A stretch of 64,000 nt of DNA from Cardinalis cardinalis (GCA_014549065.1 JACDOX010000051.1:4069199-4133198), one strand, 5' to 3'; shown: positions 19,560 through 30,884, counted from the stretch's first letter. Notes: generated by a model from the sequence alone, not told the origin. Program-made: numbers and translations.

Positions 19560-19658
19560 ACCAACATTAAAATAACAATGATGGAATAATTCTCATTTCC
19601 CATTTCAAAGCAAAATAAAATCACACTTTGAAATGGTGATTCAAAGGATGTTGTTTAG
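19560..19658 (-). repeat. Right inverted arm
   Basis: This is a near-exact reverse complement of 16711-16808, including the internal 11-base stem. It has one extra C in the aacatcc run. Confidence 0.85.
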
Positions 19659-20943
19659 CTAGGGCAAATCTTGTTATCTGGATCAAACCCACTGATCTTT
19701 CCCTGACACTTTTTATTAAAGATGTTACCAAATTTGCTATTCCTCAAAGCCTCAGCTTTTCACCTCTCCCTGCTCCTCCTTGGATCAGAAACCACCTATT
19801 GAAATGGCCTCAAAGGAAGACATTTTATTTTCTAAATAAAAATAATGAGAAAAGCAACAATGAGAATAAAAATCACAATAACCTGATCCTAATGCATGGG
19901 GCTGGTTACAAGACAGCAATAAAGTTGAAATTCCCTCTGCTGGGAAGACTTTCTGGATTCTCTGCCTGGCCTCCTACTAATCAATGATCAGATAATAAAA
20001 CATATTCATAAAGGCTGTCACTATCAAAGTGCCCTGCAGGCTGTTATTTCCCTGCTATCACAAGCTCATTAACATTTGGATAAATTGGCATCTGATAGCC
20101 AAAAAGCTGGTGCTCAGTCTTCCCTGCCATCCCAGGGGAGCTGTGCTGAGCTGCATGGAGTTATCTCCCCTTGTCCATGGGGCTGTGCCTCCTTCTCATC
20201 CCCTGAGCTTTGATGCCACCACAGCAGGCTGGAAATCAACCTCTGCCCACTGTCTTCACCCATAAGATGGGTATTTCCATATGAAACTTTGAAGAGAAGG
20301 GAGACAAAACCTCCAAAAGGAACGAAAAATTTTCCAAGTAAATCACAAGACTCATTCACCAAAATGTCCTTCTAAGGATCACTTTGGATGTTGAGTCCTA
20401 CTGAACTTTCAGGCAGCAGAACTATTGGCTGAAATTGGAAGCAGGATGAAACTTGGTCTTTCTCTAACCTTTTTAAAGGCCAGTAACAATTAAGCCACTC
20501 ATTGTGCTCTATAATGTTTGGCACAGACCATATAACCTTTCACTGGGCACCTATTTATTATTTCTCCCTACCTTGCTGGAAGTTTTTATCTTCCCTATAA
20601 TGCTAGAATCATCTTATTTCTACTAGCAACAAAATAAATGACTGATAAAATTTGATTGCAATTGGGTGGCTTTAGAAAAGCTTGTTACAATTTCTGTAAA
20701 TTCCCTCAAAAGAACTCCCCAAGAAAAATTTAAATGGCATTTTCATGGTGTCAAGTTTGAGGTCCCAAGTTCACAGCTGTGAGATCTGTGAATTTTTGGA
20801 TAATTTCTGAATCTGTAACTGATTCACAAAACTACACTTTGGTTNAGGAAGGGAGGTCAAAGTAGAACCTGTTCAGCTTCAAAGCATGCAGAAACATTGA
20901 ACCACGAGAACTGGAAGAAGGTTCATTGGGGAAGGCAACCCAC

Positions 20944-21314
20944 CTTGGAGAAATATCACATCCTTGCTGCATGAAAGCTCCTAGGGAGAACCAGAGGCTG
21001 TTGAATATCCCAAACTCATTTGTCTGGTCATTGGCNGGCTGGTCCCGTCCTTCCTCGTACTCCTCAGTGTGCCACTCGTAGGGGCTGAAGCGACTCACCA
21101 GGAAGAGCACAACGCTCACTCCAATGTAGGCAAAAACAATGCACATCCAGATCTCATAGGCCAAAGGATCCAGAAAGGAAAAAACTCCTGGTTTGGACTT
21201 TTGAGGTTTTTTTATCATTATTGATATACCTAAACTCATGAACGGTTTGGAAAAGTCTATAACTTCTTCTCGAACCAGGGTGATGGTTAATGGTGCCACA
21301 GCCACATCTGCCCT
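20944..21314 (-). CDS. GRIA1: GRIA1 exon 11: S1 end, M1 and M2 pore loop of the AMPA receptor channel
   Basis: This 371-bp exon covers about residues 485-608. In order it carries the end of S1, with the glutamate-binding PLTITLVREEVIDFS (Pro, Thr and Arg contact the ligand), the M1 helix (IWMCIVFAYIGVSVVLFLV), a cytoplasmic loop, and the re-entrant M2 pore loop GAFMQQGCDISPR. The Q/R-site codon is a genomic CAG (Gln), as in all GluA1, so channels lacking edited GluA2 should pass calcium. The acceptor is tttcag and the donor is gtgggt at 20938-20943; the final Arg codon is split AG|G. The N at 21036 falls in a CCn Pro codon and is silent. Confidence 0.98.
20967..20969 (-). other. GRIA1: Q/R-site codon (genomic Gln, CAG) in the M2 pore loop
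   Basis: On the minus strand this triplet is CAG, the first Gln of FMQQGCDI. In GluA2 the matching codon is edited to Arg in RNA. GluA1 transcripts are not known to be edited here. The base is simply consistent with an unedited GluA1 pore. Confidence 0.9.
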
Positions 21315-23054
21315 CTGAAAAAGGAGACAGAAAAGAGATTTTCAGACTGGGAATAAAATGTGNCTACTAACTGCAGTGTATGATTGTTTGATCTCTGTTT
21401 AACCTCACTATCTCAGAAGAAATCAGACAAAACCAATTCCAAGAAAAAGGTTAAAAAGGAGAAGCCCATAATATTGGTGGATTATTTCCATTTTATCACT
21501 ACTGATTACCAGATCTGTTTTGAAATCACAGCACTTTCTTCTTGCAGCCACCCAGCTTTTCTCATCTGATTTATCCACTGATGTCACAATATGATGAAGA
21601 TGATTTTCTCTAAAAGAGCTTTATCATCCAGACATCAAAAGAGGCAAGGAAAGGCCAATCTCCTGAAAAAGGATGTCAGGATGTTTACTTCCATCAGGAA
21701 CTGTCTTTTGATTGCATAACTGATGCAGGAGAAGTGGAAAAATGTTCTTGCAACACTGATATGCACCCTCCTCTAATTTTGCAGCCCATCTTGAAAATGG
21801 AGAGGGAGATGCATTGAAATGGCTGGCAGCATTTACAGTGGAGCTACCATCAGGAGACAGNTCATCCCCACTCCAACACAGTCTCACATGGACTTGGACA
21901 CTGATGTTCCCTGCATGATTTCCCTTGTAGGGAAAGGGAAATTAGATCCCTCTGTCTGAGGGATGACCTAAACATCACAGAGCATGAACTATCACACCAA
22001 ACCAGGTTTAGAAGTGTAGGGTGCAGGCATACATCCCTGATGATGGAAATAAGGGGCTGGACAGAAAGTAATCTCATCCTTCCATTCACCACTCATGTGC
22101 TGAGTGTTTGAAATCTTTTTCTTCTTTCATCCTGCTATTACCATGCAAATCTAAAACAGAGTAAAATTTGGAGATTCTACCCATGGGAAAATATGACCTT
22201 TCGATACTTGTTCTTTTAAAAATGTAAAGAAAAAGAATCTTGGAACTGTTGAAAGCAAACGTTTTGACATTTCCATAGGCACAGAATGTGCTGTCTCTCC
22301 CTTAAATTAAAACATTTCACTTGGGCTGATTGTTTGAGCTGTAGTCCTCTGGAGAGCTTAGGCTGAGAGAGGGCAGGACTCCTCCTTGTCGGGATCTTTA
22401 GCTTGTCAGAGTGACCCTGAGAAGAGTTAGAAAGTCTCTTTTCCCAGCCCAGCACTTGAAGAAGGAGTCAGAGCCCTTCATTTCTCGGTCTCAAGGTTGT
22501 TCNTTGTATCTTATCTATAAAAAATTTTCTCCTGCCCTGCCGAGGTCCATCCAGCAGGACAGTTCCAGGCACTCTGCCTGCCCCCAGGGCAGTGTTATGT
22601 CTTTATACTAAAAACTACATATACAATGTTTACAATTACTTTCCAATAACTATCACCTATGTTAGACAGTGAGCTTCTACTCTAAACCAATCTGTNAGTG
22701 CCANCATCACAGCAGAAGATGNAGGCCAAGAAGAAGAANGAGAAAGGCTGGACATGCCCAGATCCCTCCATCTTGCCTCCTGAACCCCCATACCAAAAAC
22801 CCCAAAATCTACTTTTCAACCCCTGTGATAACTTCACTATTATTCTACCNAAACTGTTGTGGCTTGCTGATCTTCATATAAGGTTGGTAATTTNCTCCAC
22901 GGGTCATAATCAAAGCCAGAGGTGTTTTGGGCTCTGTGCCAGGGTTTCTGAGCCCCCTGGCAGGGGTCCTGGCCATCCTGGGCTGCCAGAGGGATGTTCT
23001 GGGTTCCCACACCTTCTCACTACCAAGAGCTAAACATTGAGGTTGGAAACTCAC
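21315..23054 (-). other. GRIA1: GRIA1 intron 10 (1.74 kb)
   Basis: The intron has donor gtgagt and acceptor tttcag. More than a third of it is the sense-oriented LTR at 22387-23011. The part from 21315 to 22386 holds nothing I recognise. Confidence 0.9.
22387..23011 (-). mobile_element. Solo LTR of a songbird endogenous retrovirus, sense to GRIA1
   Basis: Read on the minus strand, it begins tgtgggaacccagaacatcc and ends agatcccgaca, giving TG...CA ends with matching inverted termini (tgtggga / tcccgaca). I recognise the internal sequence from songbird genomes. The flanks are cctcct (22381-22386) and ccttct (23012-23017), a possible 6-base target duplication with one mismatch. No retroviral genes are attached, so it is a solo LTR. 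The place where a poly(A) signal is expected reads aangaa (near 22500-22505). Seven ambiguous bases fall inside it, as expected when reads from many copies are mixed. Confidence 0.82.
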
Positions 23055-23261
23055 CCCATAGACGAGCTCCCCCACCATGCCGTTCCAGGTCTTGGTGTCG
23101 GGGTCCCGCGCGCCGTACTTGCCNTCGCGCACGATCTCCAGCCGGTAGTGGTAGCCCACGTGCTTGGCAATCTCGGCAGCCAGCTCCACGCAGTAGCCCT
23201 CGTACCTCTCGTTGCCCTCAAACTGGTTGGCGTTCTTCTTGAGCATCACGTACGGGTCCTC
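23055..23261 (-). CDS. GRIA1: GRIA1 exon 10: ligand-binding segment S1
   Basis: This 207-bp exon has 69 whole codons, about residues 416-484. It starts EDPYVMLKKNANQFEG and ends WNGMVGELVYG. It holds the first half of S1, including the glutamate-contacting Tyr in NERYEGYC (family knowledge). The acceptor is gtgccag and the donor is gtgagt at 23049-23054. One ambiguous base at 23124 is the third position of a GAn codon, expected to be Asp. CpG content is high. A retroviral LTR in the same orientation begins only 43 bases past the donor, which makes this the exon most exposed to that insertion. Confidence 0.97.
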
Positions 23262-24221
23262 CTGGCACACAGAAGAGCAGCATTGAGCCCCACTGCTCAT
23301 CCCAGAGGTGCACACCAGCTTTTGGTNGCCCTGCAAAGCTCTGGCTTTGAGTTGCTGTGCCAACAACACACACAGCCAACACNCCGTGGGCTTATTCTAG
23401 AAGGTACAAAGTCTGATTTGTTTTTTATTGTGGCATATTCTTTTTATTCATGCAGAATCTGTGTGCAGCTCCTGCAGTGATGGACCTGAGGGGAATGGAG
23501 TAGCTGGCGCGATTTGGGCAACAAACCTTTCAGTGTAGTTCTGTAAGGGGTATTTAATGGATCTGAGCTGTGAATTTTTAAAGGCATGCTTGCCTGTGTG
23601 GGCACAGGGAGAATCAAATCTGCTGGACAGGAGAGAGCCTTAAAGTGTTTAACTCAGTTTGGGTATTGTGCCTTCTCTGCAGACTCCCAGTAAGCAATCA
23701 ACAAACAAATTAGTAATATTTCACGTTTCTGCAGGGTAAGTGTATACAATGACACAATACATGATACCATACTTTGTGGGCTACCTATTATTCCTTCGTG
23801 ATTACAGTGGAGATTTGCTTTTAAAGCAATGATTCATCCTCTCTGAACAAAACAGCTTATCCTTCCCAAAACTCCAGCCCCCATTCTGTGGGATAAATAC
23901 AAACCACAGGTACAATGTTCCTGATTTGCCTGTGTTGATGCCTCTACTATCTTGTCATAATCTTTTGTATTTTCTACACTTAAGCATGAGAGCTCTTTAA
24001 TACCTATTTAATTAGCCACAGCAATTTGCAGATACCTTTATGGAGCTGGCAGGAAATGGTAAGTGCTGTTATTGTTGTTGTTATCATTATCATTATCATT
24101 ATTATTATTGCTATTATAAAAATGATATAATACAAAGAAGGGCTCATGAGTGGGAAGAGGGAGCCTGCACCTCAGGGAGATGGGGGAGAGGGAGAGCTGG
24201 GATGGAAGTCATGGCACTTAC
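23262..24221 (-). other. GRIA1: GRIA1 intron 9 (960 bp)
   Basis: The intron has donor gtaagt and acceptor gtgccag. It includes a trinucleotide-rich tract at 24066-24118. I saw nothing else in it. Confidence 0.9.
24066..24118. repeat. Trinucleotide microsatellite (TTG / ATC / ATT mix)
   Basis: Runs of ttg, atc and att triplets lie in tandem (for example tcattatcattatcatt). It is likely length-variable. Confidence 0.8.
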
Positions 24222-24332
24222 CAGGATAGTTGTGACGATGTAGGTCCTGTTCTGCAGGCTTGTAGACTCATTGCCACTTTGAGTATCTACAGCTATTGGG
24301 ACCAGCTTCTCATCCTCATTCCAATAACCAAT
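24222..24332 (-). CDS. GRIA1: GRIA1 exon 9: linker and start of the ligand-binding domain
   Basis: This 111-bp exon has 37 whole codons, about residues 379-415. It starts IGYWNEDEKLVPIAVDTQSG and ends QNRTYIVTTIL. The variable middle carries an NES sequon and then the conserved NRT sequon. The NES lies two residues earlier than the equivalent Asn site of human GluA1, so the glycan may be slightly shifted. YIVTTIL is the first strand of ligand-binding segment S1. The acceptor is gggcag at 24333-24338 and the donor is a consensus gtaagt at 24216-24221. Confidence 0.97.
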
Positions 24333-26413
24333 CTGCCCAATACAAAACAAGGATTAATATGGCTTTGGAATATTAGCCAAGGTACAGTATCAGGGTCATC
24401 CAAGCCAGATCAGCCTTCTCTGCATGTTCATACCCANCCAGAAATCTCCTCTCCTGATTTTTCATGTCTTTGATGAGGGGAATGGGGAAATTCCCCATCC
24501 CACTGTGCCTCCAGCCTGAAAATAATAATGTGCATGATGTGCTACAGTGCTTATATGCATGCAAAAACATTTATCACATTGTACTGGTGATTATTGCCAT
24601 TCCTATGAAGAAAGTTCACACTTTCCCTGTGTGACTTCAAAAATTATTCTAATTGTGAGCTTGCCTGCTGCAGGTGCAGGTGCTNGAGAGTGATGGAAAA
24701 TTATCCTGCAGCTGAAAGCCTGCATGAATACAGGACTGACTCTTGGGACATCTTGAGACAATAGGAGAAAAAATCAAGTCAGAACTTCCCTGCCATTCCT
24801 GCACCAGTGTCAAAAAGTTTGGGGTCATGGATAAACTGAATACTTATAAAGGGAAAAATTCTGAGGTTAAATTCTGCTTAATAATAATCAGGGATTTGGG
24901 CAGCTCTATCACTCCTTGCAGGTAAAGCAGAGTGCCAGCAAATATCTCTAGGAAGATCATGGTTGAGGTTATNCACTTGGAGGGCTTGATTTTATAAGAG
25001 GTTTTCCATCACCTCATGTAAGTATGAAGCTGCCTGAGCTCTGCTCATATGAAAGGAATTTCTTATCATAAATGGGAAAAGGTATTAACCAGGGCATGAC
25101 CAGGAACAAGCTGATGGCAGATCAGAGATCATGACAGCTGAGGAGAAAAAAAATCTCTGCAGGCTTCTAATCANTCTTCATTGCCCAGACAAAAAGAATG
25201 GAAAGTGAGGAAAGGGCTTTCAAAGCTCTGCCCTAGGGCAATAAAAGTGGAGACATGGATGTTTGCTTTGCACCTCTCACCTGGTGCATCTAAAATACAA
25301 TATGCATCATGGCAATGATGTACATATCTTTCAAACAAATATTATTTCTGATGGTAAATACATAGAAAAATCAATACTCTCAATTTCATCTCCTCTAGAC
25401 TCTCTCCAGACTGCCAACTTATTGAAGTTCAGAGACCCAAACGGGGCATGATGCTGCCTTTGACCTCTTATGAATACTTTGCAGTGGAGGATGACTGCTT
25501 TGTACATCTTCAAAATCGCATTTATTTTATTTGTCAAAGAAAGTTTTCCTTTTTTCGNTAGACTGTGGGGGGCTTTGATCTCACACCTGCTGCTCTCATA
25601 TGTAAGCATAAATTTGAGATAGGGGCTGTAAATATGGAACTTTCATTATTTACATTTTTCTTAGTTTCAANCAAGTTTTTTATCTTTCAGGGGCCTAAGG
25701 AGATGCAGAGAATGCCCCTTTCCAAAATACATAGTAACTCTCCTTTATCAAGGAATAACTCAATTATTCTCTGTTCTTCAAATACATGGTATCTAAAGTG
25801 GGACATAAGCACCTAGCGTCAGATTTTCAAAAGGATTCGTGTTTCAAGGNCTTGGCATCTCTGAATAAGGCCAGATTTTTCAAAGAGCCTGGGATACAGA
25901 AAGGGATCAAGACTTCAGAAGAGCACAAAGGTCTGTGTAGCTATTGGGACATGGTTAGTGCTAAAGCTTTTGTCACTTCAAGGAGAGCAGAATTAGGTCA
26001 ACATAAAGGGTTCACTTACAATGGTTGGGGCAAACAGCTTCTGCCTGGCTCTGCCTTTGTTTATCCTTGGAAAAGTGGAAGGGCAAAGCCAGACCCAGAN
26101 CTGGGCCTGCACCAACACACTGTGCCAATAGCAAAGGTGAGCTGACCAAGTTTTAGCATCCTGGAAAATTTTTGCCACACCTGAGATTCCCTGTTCCTCT
26201 TGATAACACCTTCCAAATGTTGTGGTTTTTTAGCAACACGCCACAAGTCCTCCCTAGTGCTTGGCTTTGCTCATGCCTAGAGCTGGGAATGCCCTTGTTG
26301 TGCCTCCACAAACAAACTTTCATGAACAGGAATGCCTGCTGACACCCAGCCACACTGCCACTCCAACATGGGCTGGAACCTGGCAGAGAATGTGGGGTGA
26401 CTCCCTGCTTTAC
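24333..26413 (-). other. GRIA1: GRIA1 intron 8 (2.08 kb)
   Basis: The intron has donor gtaaag and acceptor gggcag. I recognise no repeat or conserved element in it. It has six scattered ambiguous bases or more. Confidence 0.88.
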
Positions 26414-26518
26414 CTTTCTGATCCCATCGTGCTTCATCTCAATCACATGGAGGGTGTAGTTGGTCCTGCGCCCTTTCTCGTTAAACTGAACGTTGCCAGA
26501 CAATCCTTCAAAACGGAC
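26414..26518 (-). CDS. GRIA1: GRIA1 exon 8: end of the amino-terminal domain of GluA1
   Basis: This 105-bp exon encodes 35 whole codons, VRFEGLSGNVQFNEKGRR followed by TNYTLHVIEMKHDGIRK, about residues 344-378. It closes the amino-terminal domain before the linker to the ligand-binding domain. The NYT glycosylation sequon (Asn 363 in human numbering) is kept. The acceptor is tttaag at 26519-26524 and the donor is gtaaag at 26408-26413. Frame and length agree with the family, and I see nothing odd. Confidence 0.97.
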
Positions 26519-27945
26519 CTTAAACACAAAAATAGCAATGAAGAGAGCAAATTGGTCAGCTTCTCATGCAGTGGTGATTCAGCAGCAGTGAGAGGGGAGG
26601 GGAAAAGGGCACTGAGTGCTCTCAATTCCATGCAGGGGAGGCAGCATATCTGCCTGAAACTGGTTTGTCACTAAGGCTCACTCTCTACAGCATGCCTGGC
26701 CATGGGCACAGCCATCCTCTTAACTGACTATTTAATTTAAAAACCCTTTCTCTTAAAACTCAGTGGTTTAAAACATAGAGCAGCCTAAGAGCTACATCAC
26801 CAATGTGAGCCCATCACCTCTTGGGATGTGACAGTGAGCTAAATCAGCTCTGAATTCCTTCAGTTTGCAGGGTTTTGTATTTTCTAAATCTGACCTGGAG
26901 TCGGGATTTGGTAAAGAATTTGTCAGCTCAAATCAGGAATTGTAAATCAGGAGGAAATATGAAACCATGGCCACAGCTCTGAGCCATTATTTTTGTATAG
27001 AGAGGAGTCTATAAGTTATTAAGCAAATTTAATTACCTCTGCACTAGATTAATAAAACCTAACAATTTAGTATTGACATTTGCATAGGAAACTTTGAACA
27101 GTAAATCTCTGCTGATAACACAGCCGAGCTGAAGTGATGCTCACATCACATCCCATATCCTGAAATTTGCTTGCTGCAAAAGTGCCCAGCCTGAAATGGA
27201 GAAGGGCTCCTGAATAGAATCACACACTCTGTGGGGACCAGGCAGTGGGGACCAGGAACAAGGAAAAATTAGTGCAGATTTGGGTTTCTATGGAGACCAC
27301 CCAGAGAAATGCTCTTTCTCTGCCTTTCCACTTGCTTTGGACAAACCTCTTGTCCCTGCAACTGAAGTCTTCCCACANGAAAAATGGGGACAGGTATTTA
27401 ACAGCCTTTTTAAATACCCTCAGATCCTCAGAATAAAGACCCATGGTGAAGAAAGAAGGCTGTATCATTACAGAGGAAATCTGTTAATCTGGTTAAGCTG
27501 TGTTTGTTTTCCAGCTGTTACAACAAAGGGATGTCATGAAAATGAACATCTGCCAGCATTTTCTGAAGCTCTTTCAAATCAAGAAGTATTCCTGGTGACA
27601 TTTGGACAAACATGCTTTTCCCTTTTCACAAGACACAACATGCTCATAAAAAATAGATGTCCTGAGAAAGCACCATTGTCTTAAGCACTCCCAAGCCTGC
27701 TTTTTTTCATGTCTCCTTTGGTTTTCCTTTCAGGTTCTGACCAATTCTGAAGCTCAGGTCGCAGGTGCTTGTGCTTTGTAGCTTTGTATGCACTAAAAGG
27801 CAGGTTTACNGCATCAAATTCTTCTGTCTGAGTGAGTGAAATCTTAATCCTGTGATATCCATGTGTCACTGAAATGAAAAAGGGATCTCTGCTATCCATA
27901 CTGCAGGAGGCAGCACAACTTTTCTGCCANCCTTTCTGAAGGTAA

Positions 27946-27985
27946 ATGCAAAATGCAAAAATGCGATGCAAAATGCAAAAATGCA
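27946..27985. repeat. 20-bp tandem duplication with four ATGCAAA motifs
   Basis: Two 20-base units, differing in the last base, each contain two ATGCAAAA motifs. These match the core of the POU-domain octamer site (ATGCAAAT), so four such motifs lie in 40 bases. Confidence 0.8.
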
Positions 27986-28472
27986 GTGCAAAGTACAGTG
28001 AGGACTGACTTCAACAGTGCTAAGCACTACTCAAGTCAACTGGAGACCTTTAAGCACATTTGTGTGTAAGACAAGAATGGGTATTTGGTTCTTTGCTGGG
28101 ACATCTGGAGCAGAAGGATGCAGTTGTGGTCTTCTGTTTTACAGGGTTAGTCAGCAGTTAGGGACTAGCTTTCTGCTTATTAGATGTGCTGACCACATAA
28201 TGATAAAAAATTAATTTGTTTAAAATTATCATAACCTTTTCAAAGTAAAATCAAAACCTTAGTGTAGTGGTTTTAAGCAATATTTTGTGGGTTTTTTCCT
28301 GCAAAAAAAGAAAAAAAGTAATTATCTTTAATAAAAACATACATTCTCCTGGAACATGCCAGATTTCTGTTTTTAAAAAAATGAAGAATGCTTCCTATTT
28401 CTTTTCATCTTTGTTCCTGCCCTCCATGAATCCTCGTTAGTTGTGGGTCAGTCTATTCCCCCAGACAGAGCG

Positions 28473-28741
28473 ACTGGCCAAGAAGAAATGGCCTCAAGTT
28501 GTGCCAGGNGAGGTTTAGATTGGACATTAGGAAAAAATTTCTTCTCCTAAAGGGCTGTCAAGCATGGGAATGACCTGTCCAGGGAGATAAGTGGTGGAGT
28601 CACTATTTCTGGAGGGATTTTAAAGATGTGGCAGTGCTGGGNACATGGTTTAGCGGTTTAGTGAACTTGGAAACGCTGGGATGATGTTTGGACTCAATGA
28701 TCTTAGATTTTCCAGCCTAAATGTTTTTATGGTTCTGTGGT
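28473..28741 (+). mobile_element. CR1 LINE 3' fragment
   Basis: The plus strand follows the CR1 3' region: tggccaagaa, tttagattggacattagg, gggctgtcaagcatgggaat, then the terminal ttctgtggttc. It is diverged, with two ambiguous bases, and is inserted antisense to GRIA1. Confidence 0.88.
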
Positions 28742-30233
28742 TCCTTCCTACACTAAACAGGAATAAGGCAATTTGAGAGCTTAATCCAGATGTTTGAGTA
28801 GAAGCAAGTAGAGAAACCTTTTGCTTTTAAAAAGCTTATAAAATTTTAGGCATTAACAAATGGGAGGTGAAGAGCAAGCACACTGTGAACAGCTGTAAGG
28901 ATTGCCTTAATTGTGAGTCTTTACAGAAGGGATAACTCAAACCTTCAATTTTCTCATAAGTTATTCTATTTCCATCTGCCTCTTTCTTGCTACATTACTA
29001 AATACTGGAAGGTTATCAAATTCATACTTAAATTTTTTGCTAGGAGGCTTCTTGCCCTGCCTGTTTCAGTCTTTTATTTTGATCATCACAACTGAACTGG
29101 TCAAGCCTTTTAAAAATTATTGTTTTTCATCCGTAAAGAAGCAACTTTTGCAAATGNGTCTTTGTGTTCTTTACCCAAAGTCACTCCAGCTGAAAAAATT
29201 AAGACTTTTGAAATTGTTTTAATGAAGATATAAGGAAACTTCAGAGGAGATTTTCCAACGCACAAAAAACAATTGTATTTTCTAGCTGTCTAATTTTGGT
29301 ATCTTATTCTCATAAATTCAATAAAGAAAAATGCTGGAGCAGCTATTGCTCATCAGAAGANTTCCAAGTATTTCATGTTTATTAGGTAACCTATCTCCCT
29401 AATGCATCAGGGAGACTGATTTTATTATAAGGGCTTGGAGAAGCTGTGACAGTGATTTGCCCAAGGTCATGCAGAAAGTCAGTGACAGGCTTGGGAACAA
29501 ATTGAATCCAAGCAATAAAATCAAATCAGATGCAAGATTTGGTTTTAAAGGAATTGTTGTTTACCAGTAAGCCAAAACCAAATCAAAACAAAGTACTTGA
29601 GGAACTTTACATATTATACAAATGAACCACATGAATGGTGGGGTTTTTTGCCTTCTTCACAGTTAAGGAAAGAAGATGGGATAAGCTATATTTGGATAAC
29701 ACTGAACTAGCAGTATTTGNAAGGAATCCATCTATTTCTGTCAGGAAAAGAAAGAAAAGTGCTAGAAGTAAATGTCAGTCTTGAAATTTAATGAAATTTT
29801 AAAATATTCTACCTTGGTAAGTCTTTGATAAGAGTGAATTATTTTTCTCTCTTGCTGTAAGTTTCACATTGTATTTTTGTTTATTCAAAAATCTAAATTT
29901 TATGCAGGAGGAAAAAAGCAAGACTATCAGATTTGAGGAATAAACTATCTAAATGGCTGCTCTTAAGACTTTTATGAGCCCTCACAGTATGAAACAAGCT
30001 ATAATCTGCACTTTGAGAACATTTTGGTGACAGCAAACACATAAGGCAAAATTCACATGCATTCATTAGCAGGCTGGAACTGAAGCTGAGTTCACAGAGA
30101 GTCAAATAATCTGCAGAAAATACAGTCTGAGCAGATCTGTGTCTTAGGGACCGGAACATAAAGATAGGGACCCTTGATTTTATGGGACAATAGTTTGGCT
30201 TTAGAACAACAACAGAAATCACAACAGGCAAGG

Positions 30234-30884
30234 TGTCCTAGGGTGATGTTATGATGCTTGTACCCCCAGTTGTTGTTCTGTTTATGCTGGATATTATGTT
30301 CTGTGCCTTCAAGACTGGCTCTGAAGAGTGAATGTTTTGTTTTGGTTTTGCAATCAGCTGCTCCCCCACGGTTGGCGGGACACAGAGACAGGGCAGTACA
30401 TGGCGCTGCTTTTGCTTTTTGCTTCTGCTCTTGCTTCTGCTCTTGCTCCTGCTTTGCTCTTGCTTTTTGCTTCTGCTCATTAGTTAGTTTAGCTAAGCAG
30501 TCCGAATTTTTNCCTGGACTGTTTTGTCTTTCCCTTTTTTGGAACCACTCGAGCCTGCTCCAGACTGGGACCTGGGAACACCGAGAGTTTGCGCCTTGTG
30601 GCTGCAGCAGCTGCCCCAGCGCCGGAGGGACGGATAACAGAGCGACCACCCCCAGAGAGACTTTCTGAATTTGTCATCTTTTTCTGAGTGGTGACAGAGT
30701 GGTGTCATCGGGTATTGCTCGTTTTATGTGCTGGGGGTGCTTTGCCTGTTAAATAAANAGGTTCTTTCCACTTCTCTCCAAGGAATCCTTCCCGAACTGG
30801 TTGACGGGAGGGGCTGTGTGGGTTTGCTTTCTGGAGGGGCCCCCTTTTGGAGGTTTTCTCCCAAATTTGCCCTAAACCAGGACA
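30234..30884 (+). mobile_element. Solo endogenous retrovirus LTR with 5-bp target-site duplication
   Basis: The 651-base element starts tgtcctaggg and ends aaaccaggaca, so it has TG...CA ends with an inverted terminal repeat (tgtcctagg / ccaggaca). It is flanked on both sides by caagg (30229-30233 and 30885-30889), an exact 5-base duplication. An aataaa poly(A) signal lies at about 30752-30757. A CTTGCT-rich stretch (30405-30475) forms part of the U3-like half. No internal viral genes are present. It resembles songbird ERV LTRs I know. It is antisense to GRIA1, 206 bases past the exon 7 donor. Confidence 0.9.

Larger units (their letters stand above)
16711..19658. mobile_element. Possible DNA transposon-like element bounded by long inverted arms
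   Basis: The left arm is 16711-16808 and the right arm 19560-19658. The right arm, reverse-complemented, matches the left almost base for base, from ctaaacaacatc to ttttaatgttggt, with about three substitutions, one indel and one N. Similarity stops sharply at both ends. The 7-mer tagggca lies in direct orientation just outside both arms (16702-16708 and 19660-19666), as a target-site duplication would. The 2.75 kb between the arms shows no transposase or other protein I recognise, so if this is a transposon it is non-autonomous. An inverted duplication is the main alternative. Confidence 0.5.
5193..20943 (-). other. GRIA1: GRIA1 intron 11 (15.75 kb)
   Basis: This is the largest intron in the window. 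It contains two CR1 LINE fragments (14350-14592 and 15492-15745), an A/C-rich low-complexity tract (15960-16045), the inverted-arm structure (16711-19658), and short tandem duplications at 10946-10987, 13230-13262 and 16901-16980. Between about 5200 and 10900 I recognise no named element apart from AT-rich sequence. The longest open frame in the whole window (11139-11858, minus) also lies here. Confidence 0.85.

Noticed and set aside
20832..20943. Open extension of exon 11 into the intron (WVAFPNEPS...)
   Set aside because: This is read-through past a good gtgggt donor; the residues do not match GluA1.
22845..23054. Apparent coding extension of exon 10 downstream
   Set aside because: The frame runs through the gtgagt donor into the LTR; it is not part of the receptor.
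30092..30649. 185-codon frame with Lys/Gln/Ser-rich repeats
   Set aside because: It is the reverse strand of the LTR at 30234-30884; the repeats come from the CTTGCT-rich stretch of the LTR.
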